DNA of 64,000 nucleotides from Hyphomicrobiales bacterium. Lineage in GTDB: Bacteria > Pseudomonadota > Alphaproteobacteria > Rhizobiales > JACESI01. Where the stretch lies: positions 1-64,000 of the forward strand of contig JBDXGY010000002.1 in NCBI GenBank assembly GCA_039989895.1, given 5' to 3'. Below the pieces are notes generated by a model, which searched no databases, was not told the DNA's origin, and worked only from the letters and a program-made list of their open reading frames with translations. How positions within the stretch are numbered: the stretch's first letter is position 1; each line of letters opens with the position of its first letter. Below are positions 45,238 through 54,587 of this stretch, piece by piece. Made by a program: the position numbers and the translations under genes.

Positions 45238-46230
45238 GTGAAGCTTTACCGAGCTTTAATGTCGCTAAGGCACACTTATCTGATGTTGAATGATTCAAGT
45301 CCACTCATTATTGCCGCTCCTGATCTTGCAAAAGCTTGTCAGCGCTGGCGTATGTCGCTTGTATCAGAGCGCCGGCTGGCTGAAAATACGTTGGAGGCTT
45401 ATGATCGAGATGTTGAGCAGTTTTTGTCTTTTCTCACAGAACATTTAGGGGGATCACCCTCAATTAAAGATTTAAATGCACTTCGGCCTGCTGATCTTCG
45501 CAGTTTTTTGGCGCGCAGGCGAGCAAATGGCGCGGGCGCGCGCAGTGTTGGGCGGTCTCTTTCAGGCATCCGTTCGCTCGCACGGTTTTTGGAGCGTGAT
45601 GGTCTCATCGATGCATCTGCCTTTGGTGCAATCAGAAGCCCCAAGCGGCCACAAAGTTTGCCTAAACCGTTGAGTGTGGAGCAATCAATGCGCGTGGTTG
45701 AGGCGGAAGAACAGCTTGCTGAAGAGCCATGGATAGCCGCGCGCGATGCTGCCGTATTGACACTTTGTTATGCAGCAGGTTTGCGAATTTCTGAGGCCTT
45801 ATCGCTCACATATGCCAATGCGCCAGATGCAAGGGCTCAAGCGATGCGGATTATTGGTAAGGGTGGGAAAGAACGGGTGGTGCCATTGCTCCCGGTAATT
45901 TCAGAAACGATTGCAGCTTATATTAAGTTGTGTCCCTATGCTTTAGGAGCTCAGGAGCCTTTGTTTCGTGGTGCCCGCGGGGGTGCGCTTAACCCGCGTA
46001 TGGTACAAAAAGCAATGGAAAGACTGAGGTCTGCGCTTGGTTTACCTGAGAGCGCTACACCGCATGCGCTTCGCCATTCTTTTGCGACCCATCTTTTAAG
46101 TCGAGGGGGTGATTTGCGTACCATTCAAGAATTGCTGGGTCACGCTAGTCTATCAACGACGCAGATCTATACGGGTGTCGATATGGACCGGCTGGCAGAA
46201 ATTTATGATAAAGCTCACCCTCGTTCATAA
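45238..46230 (+). CDS. xerC: Tyrosine recombinase XerC
   Basis: A Xer tyrosine recombinase of up to 330 residues, which with XerD resolves chromosome dimers at dif. The N-terminal SAM-like core-binding domain has [20 protein letters not shown]; the catalytic domain has Arg in [11 protein letters not shown], Lys in [24 protein letters not shown] (His-x-x-Arg), His in [13 protein letters not shown] and the nucleophile Tyr in the same motif. XerC rather than XerD is inferred from similarity of the N-terminus to rhizobial XerC. The start is undecided: GTG 45238, ATG 45259 and ATG 45283 are all in frame without a strong ribosome site; ATG 45283 gives 315 residues, the usual length. It is not part of a mobile element. 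Confidence 0.93.
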   Translation: MKLYRALMSLRHTYLMLNDSSPLIIAAPDLAKACQRWRMSLVSERRLAENTLEAYDRDVEQFLSFLTEHLGGSPSIKDLNALRPADLRSFLARRRANGAGARSVGRSLSGIRSLARFLERDGLIDASAFGAIRSPKRPQSLPKPLSVEQSMRVVEAEEQLAEEPWIAARDAAVLTLCYAAGLRISEALSLTYANAPDARAQAMRIIGKGGKERVVPLLPVISETIAAYIKLCPYALGAQEPLFRGARGGALNPRMVQKAMERLRSALGLPESATPHALRHSFATHLLSRGGDLRTIQELLGHASLSTTQIYTGVDMDRLAEIYDKAHPRS

Positions 46231-46254
46231 ACTCATAAATAAGGAGGTGTTGTT

Positions 46255-46671
46255 ATGCGTGGAATGCTTTTTTTGATAGCTGCTTTTATGATGTTTTATC
46301 ATCCAGAGCCTGTTCAAGCACAGAATTGTGCACCTTCTGAGTTTTCGGGTAACTGGAAAAACATTCGTGGTGAGACGCATATATTAGCATCATTGGAAGT
46401 GGTTGATACTTGTGATGAGAATAGCTCTTTTGGCGCGGTGAAAATACGCGCTAAGGAATTGTGCCATCCACGGGATTGTTCATGGGGGTGGACCACGGCC
46501 TTCATTAATGGTGACCATTTGTTTGCGGAATTCAAAACTTTCATCGCCGTTAGGCGTGTCACGGCTTCCAAGCAGGGTTTGAGGCTAAGGGTGATTGTAG
46601 AAACTGATTATATCACTGAAAGTCGCGAGGATTTGAAAGTATCGCATCTTCTGGTTCGCTCAGCGGATTAA
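46255..46671 (+). CDS. Small secreted hypothetical protein
   Basis: A 138-residue protein with a signal peptide (residues 1-22, ending PVQAQ) and a near-perfect ribosome site (AAGGAGG before ATG). The mature part begins NCAPSEFSGNWKNI, resembling small beta-rich exported proteins, with cysteines at NCA, DTCDE, LCHPRDCSW. I do not recognise a family. It follows the xerC gene by 24 bp, so it may be co-transcribed, and converges on lpdA at a hairpin. The strong translation signal suggests an abundant product. Confidence 0.7.
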   Translation: MRGMLFLIAAFMMFYHPEPVQAQNCAPSEFSGNWKNIRGETHILASLEVVDTCDENSSFGAVKIRAKELCHPRDCSWGWTTAFINGDHLFAEFKTFIAVRRVTASKQGLRLRVIVETDYITESREDLKVSHLLVRSAD

Positions 46672-46674
46672 TTT

Positions 46675-46696
46675 GCCTTCGGTTTGCACCGAAGGC
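46675..46696. terminator. Hairpin between convergent genes
   Basis: GCCTTCGG/CCGAAGGC, an 8-bp perfect stem with a 6-base loop (46675-46682 with 46689-46696), between the small secreted protein gene and lpdA. Neither strand has a strong T-tract, so it is a weak or 3'-stabilising hairpin. Confidence 0.6.
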
Positions 46697-46704
46697 GGTT
46701 CTCA

Positions 46705-48108
46705 TCAAATGTGAATTGGTTTTGAGAATGTAGCCAATGCCGCTTCTCGCACAGCTTCTGATAATGTTGGGTGTGCGTGGCAGGTGCGTGCAAGATCTTC
46801 TGAGGAGCCACCAAATTCCATCAAGACTGCTGCTTCATGGATCATGTCGCCTGCGCCAAATCCAACAATATGAACACCCAAGACGCGGTCGGTTTTTGCA
46901 TCGGCCAGCATTTTCACAAATCCATCAGTTGCCTGCATGGCGCGCGCACGGCCATTGGCGGTGAAGGGGAATTCCCCAGCCTTATAATCGATGCCTTCGG
47001 CTTTCAATTCTTCTTCTGTTTTTCCAACAGAGGCGATTTCCGGCATTGTGTAGACGACGCTTGGGATAACATCATAATTCACATGGCCAGCTTGGCCTGC
47101 AAGAATTTCAGCCACAGCCATGCCTTCGTCTTCTGCTTTATGGGCAAGCATCGGACCGGCCACCACATCGCCGATGGCATAGATGCCATCGACGTTGGTT
47201 TTGAAATGACTGTCGATGACCACGCGGCCTCGCTCCATGGCAATGCCTGCATCTTCTAGACCCAGACCTGCGGTATAAGGCAGACGTCCGGTGGAGATGA
47301 GCACAATGTTTGCATTCGCTGTTTGTGCGTCGCCGCCAGCAACTGGTTCATAGGTCACGGTTGCCCCAGATTTTGATTTTTGAACATCGGTCACTTTGGC
47401 TGAAAGCTCAAACTTCATGCCTTGTTTTTTCAGCATGGTGAGGAATTTTTTCGAAACTTTGCCATCCATTGGGCCGAGGATTTTGTCCATATATTCGATG
47501 ACGGTGACATCGGCGCCAAGGCGGTTCCAAACAGAGCCAAGCTCAAGCCCGATAACACCGCCACCCACAACGATAATTTTCGCAGGCACTTTGCCAAGCT
47601 CTAACGCGCCGGTGGAGGAAACAATGGTTTTTTCATCAATATCGATATCAAGACCTGGAATGCCAGCGACATCGGAACCGGTTGCAATGACAATATTCTT
47701 GGTGTCTAAAGTTTGTGTGTCGCCGCCCTTAGCGCTCACCTCAACCTTGCCAGCGCCTGCAATTTTGCCAGTGCCGATAAAGGTATCGATTTTGTTTTTC
47801 TTGAAGAGGTAAGCAACACCAGAAACATTCGCGTCCACCACACTGTCTTTGTGAGCCATCATTTGTTTCAGGTCTAGCTTCGGGGTGGGTATATCGATGC
47901 CAAGCGCTTTGAAGTTATGTCCAGCTTCTTCAAACATTTCTGAGGCATGAAGCATGGCTTTTGATGGAATACAGCCGACATTCAAACAGGTGCCACCAAA
48001 GGTTGGTTGCTTTTCTACAACAGCCACCTTCAAGCCCAGTTGAGCGGCTTTAATGGCGCAAACATAACCGCCTGGGCCAGTACCGATTACGATAAGATCA
48101 TAGGACAT
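46705..48108 (-). CDS. lpdA: Dihydrolipoyl dehydrogenase (E3)
   Basis: A 467-residue FAD flavoprotein, E3 of the 2-oxoglutarate (and perhaps other) dehydrogenase complexes, which reoxidises dihydrolipoamide with NAD+. FAD-binding GTGPGGYVCAIKAAQLG, the redox-active disulfide in GGTCLNVGCIPSKAML, NAD-binding VVGGGVIGLELGSVWNRLG, IGDVVAGPMLAHKAEDEG and the C-terminal active-site HAHPTLSEAV are present. It is the last gene of the suc operon, 18 bp after an SDR gene. This placement with sucAB indicates the 2-oxoglutarate dehydrogenase partner. Confidence 0.97.
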   Translation of the reverse strand: MSYDLIVIGTGPGGYVCAIKAAQLGLKVAVVEKQPTFGGTCLNVGCIPSKAMLHASEMFEEAGHNFKALGIDIPTPKLDLKQMMAHKDSVVDANVSGVAYLFKKNKIDTFIGTGKIAGAGKVEVSAKGGDTQTLDTKNIVIATGSDVAGIPGLDIDIDEKTIVSSTGALELGKVPAKIIVVGGGVIGLELGSVWNRLGADVTVIEYMDKILGPMDGKVSKKFLTMLKKQGMKFELSAKVTDVQKSKSGATVTYEPVAGGDAQTANANIVLISTGRLPYTAGLGLEDAGIAMERGRVVIDSHFKTNVDGIYAIGDVVAGPMLAHKAEDEGMAVAEILAGQAGHVNYDVIPSVVYTMPEIASVGKTEEELKAEGIDYKAGEFPFTANGRARAMQATDGFVKMLADAKTDRVLGVHIVGFGAGDMIHEAAVLMEFGGSSEDLARTCHAHPTLSEAVREAALATFSKPIHI

Positions 48109-48126
48109 GAGAAAGTTCCTTTTTTG

Positions 48127-48885
48127 TTAGCGACCACCACCGACATCCAATAGTGCGCCCGTTGAATATGACGCTTTATGAGACAATAGGTAAACAACAG
48201 CATTTGCAACTTCTTCTGCGGTGCCTGGGCGCTTCATGGGGATTTGATTTTTAAGTTTTTCTGCACGATCTGGTATGCCACCAGAGGCATGAATATCTGT
48301 ATTGATGATGCCAGGGCGCACACCATTGACACGAATGCCGTCGGTGGCGACTTCCTTGGCCAGGCCAATAGTAAAGGTGTCTATGGCTCCTTTGCTGGCG
48401 GCATAGTCCACATATTGCCCGGGTGAACCGAGTGATGCTGCGACTGAGGAAATGTTCACAATCGCGCCGCCTTTTCCACCCCGACTGAATGCCATACGGC
48501 GCACGGCTTCGCGGGCGCATAAGATGCTGCCTGTTACATTGATGCGCATCATGCGCTCAAGTCGTACTGCGGTCATGTCTGCAACATTGGTCGTAATATC
48601 CACGATTCCTGCGTTATTGACCAGTGCTGTGACTTGGCCGAAGGCGGCATCTGTTTCGTTAAAGAGATTGAGAATATCTGCCTCACTCCCAACGTCACCT
48701 TTGATCGCCATTGCTGTGCCACCGCTAGCGGTAATAGTTTTTACAATATCGTTGGCAGCTTTTTGATTGTTCGCGTAATTCACAACAACCGAATAGCCCG
48801 CCTGACCAAGTATAAGCGCACAGGCAGCCCCGATGCCGCGACTGCCTCCTGTTATGATAGCAACTTGTGGCACATTACCTGTCAC
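48127..48885 (-). CDS. SDR family oxidoreductase
   Basis: A 252-residue classical short-chain dehydrogenase/reductase. The nucleotide-binding motif is ITGGSRGIGAACA, followed by an NYA that suggests NADP preference, NNAGIVD in the active centre, Ser in NISSVAASLG and Tyr-x-x-x-Lys in YVDYAASKGA. The C-terminus GALLDVGGGR is typical. Substrate unknown; similar to 3-oxoacyl-ACP reductase or sugar/alcohol dehydrogenases. It sits between sucB and lpdA with short gaps (18 bp each), a context also found in other Rhizobiales. Confidence 0.93.
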   Translation of the reverse strand: MTGNVPQVAIITGGSRGIGAACALILGQAGYSVVVNYANNQKAANDIVKTITASGGTAMAIKGDVGSEADILNLFNETDAAFGQVTALVNNAGIVDITTNVADMTAVRLERMMRINVTGSILCAREAVRRMAFSRGGKGGAIVNISSVAASLGSPGQYVDYAASKGAIDTFTIGLAKEVATDGIRVNGVRPGIINTDIHASGGIPDRAEKLKNQIPMKRPGTAEEVANAVVYLLSHKASYSTGALLDVGGGR

Positions 48886-48903
48886 TTTAAATGCACGCCT
48901 TTG

Positions 48904-50430
48904 TTAAAGATCAAGCACCAAACGCTGCGGATCTTCTAGGCTTTCTTTGACGCGCACAAGGAAGGTCACGGCTTCTTTGCCGTCCACGATGCGGTGGTCA
49001 TAAGATAGGGCCAGATACATCATCGGACGAATGACAATTTCACCGCCAACGACAACTGGACGTTCTTGGATTTTATGCATACCCAAAATACCAGACTGAG
49101 GCGCATTGAGGATTGGGGAGGACATGAGTGAGCCGTAGACGCCACCATTGGAGATGGTGAACGTGCCGCCTTGCATGTCATCCATGCCAAGTTTTCCATC
49201 ACGACCAGCAGCACCAAGGCGACCAATTTCTTTCTCAATTTCAGCAATCGACATTTCATCTGCATCACGCACAACCGGCACCACAAGACCTTTTGGTGTG
49301 CCAACGGCGACGCCGATGTGAGCGTAGTTTTTGTAGATGAGGTCTTTGCCATCGATTTCTGCGTTGACGGCAGGAATTTCTTTTAGCGCGTGGCAAACTG
49401 CTTTTGCGAAGAAACCCATGAAGCCAAGCTTCACGCCGTGTTTTTTCTCAAACAGTTCTTTGTATTGTTTGCGCAGGTCCATCACCGGTTTCATGTCCAC
49501 CTCATTATAGGTGGTGAGCATGGCAGCTGTGTTTTGTGCGTCTTTGAGGCGGCGTGCGATGGTCTGGCGCAGGCGCGTCATTTTCACACGTTCTTCGCGA
49601 ACCTCATCATCGGCTGGTGATGCCGCACGTGGTGCAGTCGCTGCGGCTGGGGCAGGACTTGTGCCTTTCGCCATCGCGTCGATCACATCGCCTTTTAAAA
49701 CCTGACCGCGCTTGCCAGAACCAGTAATAGAGGCAGAATCGACATTATTTTCTGCCATCATCTTGCCAGCTGAAGGGGCTGGCGGCATTTCAGTGGTCGA
49801 TGCAGCAGCGGGAGCGGGGGCTGCTTTTTTGGCTGCAGGAGTTGGGGCGGCATTGGCACCGCCTTCGCTCATGCGCACTACAACATCGCCGGGCGCAATG
49901 GTTGCGCCTTCTTCGTGCAGTATCTCTGTAATAGTGCCAGCGCTTGGCGCCACGACTTCGAGTGCCGCTTTATCGGTTTCTAATTCAAAAAGCGGATCAT
50001 CCGCTTTCACTACATCGCCCACTTTTACAAAAAGAGTGCCGACATCCGCCTCGGTGACTGATTCACCTGCGGTTGGTGCTACGATATCGATCATTGCGCC
50101 TCCAGAATTCATGTTGCCCGATTTTGCCTCTGCTACTGCAGGTGCTGTCGGCTGAGTTGTTGATTTTGATACGGGCGAAGTTTGTTTGCCTGTACCTTCG
50201 TTTATGATCCCTAATAGGGTGCCCACTTCGACTGTCTCACCTTCGGCAATCAAAATATCAGCAAGTATGCCAGACATGGGCGCTGGAACTTCCAAAGTTA
50301 CTTTGTCAGTTTCCAGTTCGACAATTGGCTCATCTTTTGCCACTGCATCGCCGGGCTTTTTATACCATTGCCCGATGGTGGCTTCCGTGACGGATTCACC
50401 TAAAGTTGGGACGCGAATTTCATTCGCCAT
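48904..50430 (-). CDS. sucB: 2-oxoglutarate dehydrogenase E2 (dihydrolipoyl succinyltransferase) with two lipoyl domains
   Basis: A 508-residue E2 forming the core of the 2-oxoglutarate dehydrogenase complex. Domain order: lipoyl domain 1 (about 2-78, lipoyl Lys in [11 protein letters not shown]), an Ala/Pro/Thr linker, lipoyl domain 2 (about 112-186, [11 protein letters not shown]), a second Ala/Pro linker, a peripheral-subunit binding segment (about 218-255), and the acyltransferase domain (about 278-508) with the active-site [15 protein letters not shown]. Most SucB proteins, including the rhizobial ones I recall, have one lipoyl domain of about 400-420 residues total, so the second domain is unusual. 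The gene lies 44 bp after sucA. Confidence 0.96.
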   Translation of the reverse strand: MANEIRVPTLGESVTEATIGQWYKKPGDAVAKDEPIVELETDKVTLEVPAPMSGILADILIAEGETVEVGTLLGIINEGTGKQTSPVSKSTTQPTAPAVAEAKSGNMNSGGAMIDIVAPTAGESVTEADVGTLFVKVGDVVKADDPLFELETDKAALEVVAPSAGTITEILHEEGATIAPGDVVVRMSEGGANAAPTPAAKKAAPAPAAASTTEMPPAPSAGKMMAENNVDSASITGSGKRGQVLKGDVIDAMAKGTSPAPAAATAPRAASPADDEVREERVKMTRLRQTIARRLKDAQNTAAMLTTYNEVDMKPVMDLRKQYKELFEKKHGVKLGFMGFFAKAVCHALKEIPAVNAEIDGKDLIYKNYAHIGVAVGTPKGLVVPVVRDADEMSIAEIEKEIGRLGAAGRDGKLGMDDMQGGTFTISNGGVYGSLMSSPILNAPQSGILGMHKIQERPVVVGGEIVIRPMMYLALSYDHRIVDGKEAVTFLVRVKESLEDPQRLVLDL

Positions 50431-50474
50431 TCTTTATTTCACTTCCATTATTCTCTTGCCAGAAGCTTGGGCTC

Positions 50475-53459
50475 TTACGTAAACGCTTCTGCAATAAAGG
50501 CTTCAAGCTGTGTTAGATGAGTAGACATTAAACCGGTTGCTGTTGCCGCAGAGGCAGGACGGCCTGCATAAACCGGACGGGTGTGTTTGGCTTTAATATG
50601 ATTAAGGACCCACTCCAAATATGGTTCAGCAAAGGACCATGCGCCCATATTTTTTGGCTCTTCTTGGCACCATACCATTTCAGCCTTTTTAAAGCGGGAT
50701 AATTCTTCAATCAGCGCGCGCGCCGGGAATGGATAAAGTTGCTCAAGGCGCATGATGTAAACGTCATCAAGGCCCGCTTTATTTCGAGCCTCATAAAGAT
50801 CGAAATAAACTTTGCCTGAGCACATCACGACTTTGCGGATTTTGTCATCAGCAACGATTTTCTCTTCTGTATGGTCAAGTTGGGCATCGTCCCACAACAC
50901 GCGATGGAATGAGGATTCAGGACCAAATTCGTCAATAGTTGATTTGCATAATTTGTGACGAAGTAGTGATTTTGGCGTCATCAAAATAAGTGGTTTTCTA
51001 AAGTCACGGCATAATTGACGACGAAGAATATGGTAATAACTGGCTGGTGTTGTGCAGTGTGCCACTTGCATATTATCTTCAGCGCAAAGCTGGAGAAAAC
51101 GCTCTAGTCGTGCAGATGAGTGTTCTGGTCCTTGCCCTTCATAACCGTGTGGCAGCAGGCATACGAGGCCTGACATGCGCAGCCATTTGCGTTCAGAGGA
51201 CGAGATGAATTGATCGAAAAGAACCTGGGCACCATTGGCAAAATCACCAAATTGCGCTTCCCATAAAATCAGACCGTTTGGCTCTTGCAATGAATAGCCA
51301 TATTCATAGCCAAGCACCGCTTCTTCTGACAACATCGAGTTGATGACGCTATATTCGGCTTGTGTGTCGGATATGTTGTTAAGCGGGATGTAACGATTTT
51401 CGGTTTCTTGATCGTAAAGAACGGAATGGCGCTGGGAAAAGGTGCCGCGTTCGCAATCTTGGCCAGACAGGCGAATAAGGTGGCCTTGATCACAAAAGCT
51501 GCCAAATGCCAGAGCTTCGCCGGTTGCCCAGTCGATGCCCTTGCCGGTTTCGATCATTTTTGCTCGATTTTTCATGAAGCGCAGAATTGTCTTGTGCGCC
51601 TTGAAATCTTCCGGGACCTTAGTAATGGCCTCGCCAATACGTTTTAGATCTGTGAGATCATAACCGGTTAAACCTCTGCGCGCATCGTCTTCTCTGTCTG
51701 CGATTTTAAGGCCTGACCATGTTCCATCTAACCAGTCAGCTTTATTCGGTTTATAGTTTTGGCCTGCCTCGTAATCGGCATCCATTTTTTCGCGCCATGC
51801 TGTGCGCTGACCCTCAAGGTCAGCTTCAGTAATTACACCATCTTTCATGAGTTTTTGCGAATAAATTTCAAGCGTCGTTGGATGAGAGCGAATTTTTTTG
51901 TACATTTTTGGTTGTGTAAAGGCCGGTTCATCCCCTTCATTGTGTCCATATCTGCGGTAGCAGAACATGTCGATCACGACGGGCCGTGCAAATTCTTGAC
52001 GGAATTCAATTGCGATTTTAGCGGCATAAACAACAGCTTCAGGATCGTCACCATTAACATGGAGAATAGGAGCTTCAATCAGCTTTGCCACATCCGTTGG
52101 GTAAGGTGATGAGCGTGACCATTGTGGGTTGGTTGTGAAACCGATTTGGTTGTTGATGACAAAGTGGATTGAGCCACCGGTGCGATGCCCTTTAAGGCCA
52201 GAAAGGCCAAAACATTCTGCGACCACGCCTTGGCCTGCAAAAGCTGCATCACCATGCAGCAGAAGCGGCAAAACATTGCGGCGATCGCGCGATCCACGGT
52301 CGTTTTGTTTGTTTGTCTGATCTTGTTTAGCGCGGGCTTTGCCTAAAACGACGGGGTTTACAATTTCCAGATGCGATGGATTTGGCATCAAGGATAGATG
52401 TACAGTGTTGCCGTCAAATTCGCGGTCTGAAGAGGCGCCAAGATGATATTTCACATCCCCTGAGCCTTCAACTTCATCTGGTGCGTAAGAGCCGCCTTTG
52501 AATTCATGGAAAATGGCCTTATGTGGTTTGCCCATTACTTGCGATAGAATATTCAATCTACCACGGTGTGCCATGCCCAGAACAATATCTTCAACGCCCA
52601 ATTGGCCGCCGCGTTTGATGATTTGCTCTAAAGCAGGAACAAGCGCTTCCCCACCATCAAGACCAAAGCGTTTCGTGCCGGTGTATCTGACGTCGATAAA
52701 TTTCTCAAAGCCTTCTGACTCAACAAGCTTGTTAAGAATGGCTTTCTTGCCGTTCTCAGTAAAAGCGATTTCTTTGTCCGGCCCTTCAATACGTTGCTGA
52801 ATCCAGCTTTTGGCACCTGGGTCGGAGATATGCATAAATTCAACACCAAGTGTCGAACAATAAGTCCGTTTTAGAATTTCAACCATTTGCCTGATGGTCG
52901 CGGTTTCCAATCCAAGATAATAGTCGATAAAAATAGGTCGATCGTAGTCTGATTCATCAAAGCCGTAGTTTGATGGATGCAATTCATTATGATCGTCTTT
53001 TTCCCCCGTAAGCCCAAGCGGGTCTAAGTTGGCGTGAAGATGTCCACGAGCACGGTATGCACGAATCATCATGATGGCGTGGATGGAATCTTTAGCAGCT
53101 TCTTGAATATCAGAGTTTGATAATGATGCGCCTGTAGCGGTTGATTTAATCTTTTTACTAAGCGCGCCGCTATCCAACGGCTCATCACCAACGGGGCCCC
53201 AATTGCCGTCCATGGCCGAGATAAGCTCACCATTTTCAGGAATAGGCCAATGGGCCTTCTTCCATGATGCGCCGGCTGCATTTTTTATCACATCAACTGG
53301 GGTATCCTCGGGCATACTGCCAAAGAATTCTTGCCATTCTGGACTTACCGAATCTCGATCATTTTGAAATTGGGCGTATAGGTCTTCGATATAGGCTGCA
53401 TTTGCACCATATAAAAATGATGTTTGTGCAAAAGCGTCGTTCGCTTCTTCGCGTGCCAT
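50475..53459 (-). CDS. sucA: 2-oxoglutarate dehydrogenase E1 component
   Basis: A 994-residue thiamine-diphosphate enzyme that decarboxylates 2-oxoglutarate and succinylates the lipoyl domains of SucB. The N-terminus (SFLYGANAAYIEDLYAQFQ) contains the segment for E2 binding; ThDP- and Mg-binding parts include LGMAHRGRLN, HGDAAFAGQGVV and NNQIGFTTNP; PHGYEGQGPEHSSARLERFLQL and MTPKSLLRHK are typical of the transketolase-like part. A hairpin overlaps the start of its ribosome site. The gap to sucD (202 bp) is the longest in the operon and could hold a promoter. Confidence 0.97.
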   Translation of the reverse strand: MAREEANDAFAQTSFLYGANAAYIEDLYAQFQNDRDSVSPEWQEFFGSMPEDTPVDVIKNAAGASWKKAHWPIPENGELISAMDGNWGPVGDEPLDSGALSKKIKSTATGASLSNSDIQEAAKDSIHAIMMIRAYRARGHLHANLDPLGLTGEKDDHNELHPSNYGFDESDYDRPIFIDYYLGLETATIRQMVEILKRTYCSTLGVEFMHISDPGAKSWIQQRIEGPDKEIAFTENGKKAILNKLVESEGFEKFIDVRYTGTKRFGLDGGEALVPALEQIIKRGGQLGVEDIVLGMAHRGRLNILSQVMGKPHKAIFHEFKGGSYAPDEVEGSGDVKYHLGASSDREFDGNTVHLSLMPNPSHLEIVNPVVLGKARAKQDQTNKQNDRGSRDRRNVLPLLLHGDAAFAGQGVVAECFGLSGLKGHRTGGSIHFVINNQIGFTTNPQWSRSSPYPTDVAKLIEAPILHVNGDDPEAVVYAAKIAIEFRQEFARPVVIDMFCYRRYGHNEGDEPAFTQPKMYKKIRSHPTTLEIYSQKLMKDGVITEADLEGQRTAWREKMDADYEAGQNYKPNKADWLDGTWSGLKIADREDDARRGLTGYDLTDLKRIGEAITKVPEDFKAHKTILRFMKNRAKMIETGKGIDWATGEALAFGSFCDQGHLIRLSGQDCERGTFSQRHSVLYDQETENRYIPLNNISDTQAEYSVINSMLSEEAVLGYEYGYSLQEPNGLILWEAQFGDFANGAQVLFDQFISSSERKWLRMSGLVCLLPHGYEGQGPEHSSARLERFLQLCAEDNMQVAHCTTPASYYHILRRQLCRDFRKPLILMTPKSLLRHKLCKSTIDEFGPESSFHRVLWDDAQLDHTEEKIVADDKIRKVVMCSGKVYFDLYEARNKAGLDDVYIMRLEQLYPFPARALIEELSRFKKAEMVWCQEEPKNMGAWSFAEPYLEWVLNHIKAKHTRPVYAGRPASAATATGLMSTHLTQLEAFIAEAFT

Positions 53460-53466
53460 TTTCTCT

Positions 53467-53487
53467 CACGAGGCCACATCCCTCGTG
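53467..53487 (-). promoter_or_regulatory. Hairpin next to the sucA ribosome site
   Basis: CACGAGG/CCTCGTG pairs at plus 53467-53473 with 53481-53487, with a 7-base loop. On the minus strand it ends at the GAGAG that serves as the sucA ribosome site, so folding of the leader could influence translation. It is within the 202 bp gap between sucD and sucA. Confidence 0.4.
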
Positions 53488-53661
53488 CTCTCTTCACTTG
53501 CGGGCCTCCCAGCGAGGACGAACGGTGACAGATGTCGCCGCACGCATTACCCGTCTTTATCTTCTCTATGGTGAAAGAATTTTATAAAATTACCATCACC
53601 CTAATTTTTAATTTATCCAAAGGGCTCTTCTGATTCCTCGGACAAGAAGTGTACTCTTGCT

Positions 53662-54558
53662 TTAGCTTTTTAAAAGTTCAACCAAAGTTTTCCCCAGCTT
53701 CGCAGGTGAGGGAGAAACTCGAATGCCAGCAGCTTGCATGGCTTCAATTTTATCGTCTGCGCCGCCTTTGCCGCCTGAGATGACGGCGCCAGCATGACCC
53801 ATGGTGCGCCCTGGAGGGGCTGTGCGCCCAGCAATGAACCCAACTGTTGGTTTCTTGCGGCCCTTTTTCGCTTCATCAGCAAGGAATTGAGCCGCCTCTT
53901 CTTCAGCTGAGCCGCCAATTTCACCAATCATGATGATGGATTCTGTTGCATCATCGGCCAAGAACATTTCCAAGACGTCGATGAATTCAGTTCCTTTAAC
54001 AGGGTCCCCGCCAATACCAACAGCCGTTGTTTGACCAAGGCCTTCATTGGTTGTCTGGAAAACGGCTTCATAGGTTAGCGTTCCAGAGCGGGAAAGAATG
54101 CCGACATTGCCTTTTTTGAAGATGTTGCCTGGCATGATGCCGATTTTGCATTCTTCCGGTGTTAAGACGCCTGGGCAGTTTGGCCCAATGAGGCGGGATG
54201 ATGATTTGTCGAGTTTTTCTTTGACTTTCACCATATCAAGAACGGGGACGCCTTCCGTTATACATACGATCAGTGGAATTTCGACATCAATGGCTTCAAC
54301 AATAGAGGCGGCTGTGAATTTTGGTGGAACGTAAATAACGGTTGCATTCGCACCGGTCTTATCGCGAGCCTCGGCAACGGAATTGAATATTGGCAGATTG
54401 CCGTGTTCGCCTTCCCATGTCTGCCCGCCTTTGCCTGGCGTTACACCGCCAACCATTTTTGTGCCATAGGCCATTGCACCATTGGTATGAAATGTACCAG
54501 TTTTGCCAGTCATTCCCTGGCAAATCACTTTCGTTTCTTTATTGACAAGAATGGACAT
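53662..54558 (-). CDS. sucD: Succinate-CoA ligase subunit alpha
   Basis: A 298-residue alpha subunit that binds CoA and carries the phosphohistidine of the succinyl-CoA synthetase reaction (succinyl-CoA to succinate with ATP/GTP). [17 protein letters not shown] binds Co[21 protein letters not shown] and the active-site [12 protein letters not shown] with the catalytic His are present. It lies between a lipoprotein gene (29 bp upstream) and sucA. Normally the gene follows sucC directly; here they are split. Confidence 0.97.
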   Translation of the reverse strand: MSILVNKETKVICQGMTGKTGTFHTNGAMAYGTKMVGGVTPGKGGQTWEGEHGNLPIFNSVAEARDKTGANATVIYVPPKFTAASIVEAIDVEIPLIVCITEGVPVLDMVKVKEKLDKSSSRLIGPNCPGVLTPEECKIGIMPGNIFKKGNVGILSRSGTLTYEAVFQTTNEGLGQTTAVGIGGDPVKGTEFIDVLEMFLADDATESIIMIGEIGGSAEEEAAQFLADEAKKGRKKPTVGFIAGRTAPPGRTMGHAGAVISGGKGGADDKIEAMQAAGIRVSPSPAKLGKTLVELLKS

Positions 54559-54587
54559 ACTAAGAGGCTCTTTCTTCTTTGATTGGG

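Noticed and set aside
45238-46230. XerC-like recombinase as an integrase of a mobile element
   Set aside because: Sequence follows housekeeping XerC; no att repeats, tRNA or phage genes around it.
49712-50155. Plus-strand ORF of 147 codons opposite sucB
   Set aside because: Its Ala/Ser/Pro-rich sequence mirrors the sucB linkers on the other strand; shadow.
53264-53587. Plus-strand ORF covering the sucA start and its leader
   Set aside because: Mostly antisense to the sucA N-terminus; no family signal.
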